Shown in pieces: positions 31,924-33,414 of a DNA stretch of 33,414 nucleotides. Position numbers and translations under genes: made by a program. The notes below the pieces were generated by a model. That model did no database searches and had not been told where the DNA came from. It was given only the letters and a program-made list of their open reading frames with translations. Position 1 is the first letter of the stretch. Every line of letters starts with the position of its first letter. Source of the stretch: an uncultured Prevotella sp. (GTDB lineage: Bacteria; Bacteroidota; Bacteroidia; Bacteroidales; Bacteroidaceae); contig ONHE01000006.1 in NCBI GenBank assembly GCA_900317545.1, positions 1 through 33,414 on the forward strand, read 5' to 3'.

Positions 31924-31931
31924 CAAAAATA
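31924..31931 (-). promoter_or_regulatory. Promoter -7 element of the GT90 gene
   Basis: The minus strand reads TATTTTTG, an exact TAnnTTTG match, ending 18 bp before the ATG at 31905. It overlaps the alternative TTG codon and therefore decides the start. The TTTG box upstream is not clear. Confidence 0.6.
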
Positions 31932-31978
31932 GGCATTAATCTTGATAAAAGAAGCAGCCTTCAACTGTTTTTTCCACC

Positions 31979-33169
31979 TTATCCGCCCATCACTTCATGA
32001 TAGAACGCCAAGTATGCGCGGGCGATCTTCTCCGGCGAGAAGCGCTCGATGACGTCCGCGCGGATTACGTTTGGATCGTAGACACGACCCATTGCCGTGC
32101 GGATTCCGGCCTCCAAGGCCTCTGAAGTGAATGCTTCGCAGCGCACGCCGGTGGCAGGCGTGATCAGCTCTTCGGTACCACTGCAGGGGAAGGCGATGAC
32201 CGGGAGCCCGCAGGCCATAGCTTCCAGCGGCACTTGGGCAAAGTTCTCCTTCGTGCTCGGCAGGCAGAAATAGTCGGCAGCCGACAACTTCCACGACTGG
32301 TCATCAGGACGCAGCGTCGGCCCTAACTCAATGACGTTGGGCCAAGAGCGGCGCGGATGGCTGCGGTTGCGGCCGATGGCGAGGATGCGGAAGGCGGGGT
32401 CGATGCGCCATAACGTTTCGGAAAGCACGTCTAAACCCTTGCGCGGCTCGTCGATATTGCAGGCGCAGAAGGCGAAGAGGGTGCTTCCGGCCGGCACGCC
32501 GATACGCTGCCGGGCTTCCTGACGGTCCTTGGGGGTGAAGAGAAAATGGTCGACGGAATTGTAGATGATCGTCTTCGGCCTGTCGGCTATCATCTCGTGG
32601 CCGGCGTAGAGATTGTAGCCCATCTTTGAAAGAAACACCACCCCGAGCCGCTCCACCTTGTGCAGGTTGTCGTACTTGATGTGGTAGTACTTGCGTTCCA
32701 ATGGATTTTCGGGTAGCAGATGCTGCTCGATGTTGGCGATGCCGTATAATGGGTTCTCGTCGTGTAGCGTGAATACGATCGGCTTATGCTTGAAATGCTC
32801 GAAGAAAGTGGGATAATCGAGATAGCCGCCCACCCAATGAATGTGAATCAGGTCAGCCTCCTCGAGCACGCGGACATTGCTCAGGTCGATCGAAGAGACG
32901 GGCAGCGTGTAGACCGCATGATGGAGTGCGGCCAGCTTACGACAGGTGTTGAGATCGTCGTGGATATGTAAGAACTTCTTGGCCTTGCGCAGTGCGCTAT
33001 ACATAAAATAGCGCTTGCGGCCGCACTGGATGATAAAACGGTCTTTGTGACGCTTTCGCAGCACCACCATCTGACTGTCGAGGCCCAACTGGCGTTGCGA
33101 TTTACATATACGATAGGCGCACAGTCCGGCTCCGTTAAAGTCGGCCATGCTCAAATGAACGATTCTCAT
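31979..33169 (-). CDS. Glycosyltransferase family 4
   Basis: A 396-residue GT-B fold retaining glycosyltransferase. The N-terminal acceptor domain starts MRIVHLSMADFNGAGLCAYRICKSQRQLG with the glycine-containing loop of GT4 enzymes. The C-terminal donor domain carries the E-x7-E motif in STKENFAQVPLEAMACGLPVIAF, with Glu308 and Glu316; FAFCACNIDEPRKGLDVL is the usual nucleotide-sugar site start. HIHWVGGYLDYPTF resembles GT4 members of capsule and exopolysaccharide clusters. The sugar and acceptor cannot be deduced. It is followed on the same strand by the GT90 gene; upstream comes a promoter and then a tandem repeat. Confidence 0.9.
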   Translation of the reverse strand: MRIVHLSMADFNGAGLCAYRICKSQRQLGLDSQMVVLRKRHKDRFIIQCGRKRYFMYSALRKAKKFLHIHDDLNTCRKLAALHHAVYTLPVSSIDLSNVRVLEEADLIHIHWVGGYLDYPTFFEHFKHKPIVFTLHDENPLYGIANIEQHLLPENPLERKYYHIKYDNLHKVERLGVVFLSKMGYNLYAGHEMIADRPKTIIYNSVDHFLFTPKDRQEARQRIGVPAGSTLFAFCACNIDEPRKGLDVLSETLWRIDPAFRILAIGRNRSHPRRSWPNVIELGPTLRPDDQSWKLSAADYFCLPSTKENFAQVPLEAMACGLPVIAFPCSGTEELITPATGVRCEAFTSEALEAGIRTAMGRVYDPNVIRADVIERFSPEKIARAYLAFYHEVMGG

Positions 33170-33221
33170 AGCAAAAGCGGAAAAATGCTTTATATCGTGA
33201 TGATTCTGACAATATGTCGGA

Positions 33222-33253
33222 CAAAAGTAACAATAATCTGATAGATATGCAAT
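33222..33253 (-). promoter_or_regulatory. Promoter of the GT4 gene
   Basis: On the minus strand ATTG (33253-33250, one mismatch), a 20-bp spacer and TACTTTTG (33229-33222) resemble the Bacteroidetes promoter. A leader of about 45 nt would precede the ATG at 33169. Confidence 0.6.
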
Positions 33254-33304
33254 GTTTCAGACTTAAAAGTGCAGTTTTTCTTTTGTGGAAGGGAGGAGGG
33301 AGAA

Positions 33305-33414
33305 GGGGATGAAGGATGAGAGATGAAGGGATGAAGGATGAGAGATGAGGGGATGAAGGATGAGAGATGAGGGGATGAAGGATGAGAGATGAGGGGATGA
33401 AGGATGAGAGATGA
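33305..33414 (+). repeat. 22-bp tandem repeat, five copies, reaching the window end
   Basis: There are five head-to-tail copies starting at 33305, 33327, 33349, 33371 and 33393. The unit begins GGGGATGAAGG and ends ATGAGAGATGA. Copy 2 differs by one base (A for G at its first position); the other four are identical. The last copy ends exactly at the final base, so the array may be longer. The sequence is purine-only apart from T and has no inverted symmetry. Confidence 0.95.

Noticed and set aside
33305..33414. CRISPR array or coding repeat
   Set aside because: Tandem copies without spacers; the frame on the plus strand contains TGA stops in the repeat.
1..33414. tRNA or rRNA genes, prophage, conjugative element
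   Set aside because: No cloverleaf, rRNA core sequence, integrase, relaxase, transposase or phage structural gene was seen in the gaps or frames.

Overview
The window looks like a piece of a Bacteroidales chromosome, most likely a Prevotella-type organism of fairly high GC. The grounds are several promoters of the Bacteroidetes TTTG-N19-21-TAnnTTTG type, SusC/SusD pairs, a hybrid two-component regulator, an ECF sigma/FecR pair and weak Shine-Dalgarno sites. No rRNA, tRNA, CRISPR array, transposase or phage gene was found.

Left part (1-2638, minus strand): an ECF sigma factor, its FecR-type membrane anti-sigma factor and the N-terminal third of a SusC-like TonB receptor with an STN signalling domain. 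This is a classical trans-envelope signalling unit; the receptor runs off the left edge.

Polysaccharide utilisation region (2873-23135): on the plus strand come a GH29 alpha-L-fucosidase, then GH31 (alpha-xylosidase/alpha-glucosidase type), GH2 (beta-galactosidase type) and a secreted beta-helix protein resembling GH141/GH120. A CE8 pectin methylesterase on the minus strand diverges from a complete SusC/SusD pair. A 1452-residue hybrid two-component sensor-regulator converges on SusD and probably controls the locus. The enzymes remove side chains or esters; no endo-acting backbone enzyme is visible. Fucose/xylose/galactose removal fits fucogalactoxyloglucan, while CE8 and the beta-helix protein fit pectin, so the substrate stays open. 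The susCD genes are visibly more AT-rich than everything around them.

Housekeeping part (23500-30201): a small bacterial PH-domain membrane protein and RNase R on the minus strand, then a plus-strand run of an extended short-chain dehydrogenase, an AUR1-like PAP2 membrane phosphatase/transferase and MiaB. The PAP2 and miaB reading frames overlap by ATGA, and miaB appears to have its own promoter inside the PAP2 gene.

Right part (30895-33169, minus strand): two glycosyltransferases, GT90-like and GT4, probably the edge of a surface-polysaccharide or LPS cluster, followed by a 22-bp tandem array that reaches the window end.

The least expected content is intergenic. A 22-bp-period, palindrome-rich repeat occurs as four-unit arrays in three separate gaps (4425-4512, 26623-26710, 30584-30671). 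A second small palindromic element, GTAGGG...ATCCGCCCGC, occurs in direct and inverted copies in 30390-30850. A third class, low-complexity sequence built on GCGTTTTTGAG and GGAGTT words, forms a long imperfect palindrome between rnr and the PH gene and recurs in other gaps.
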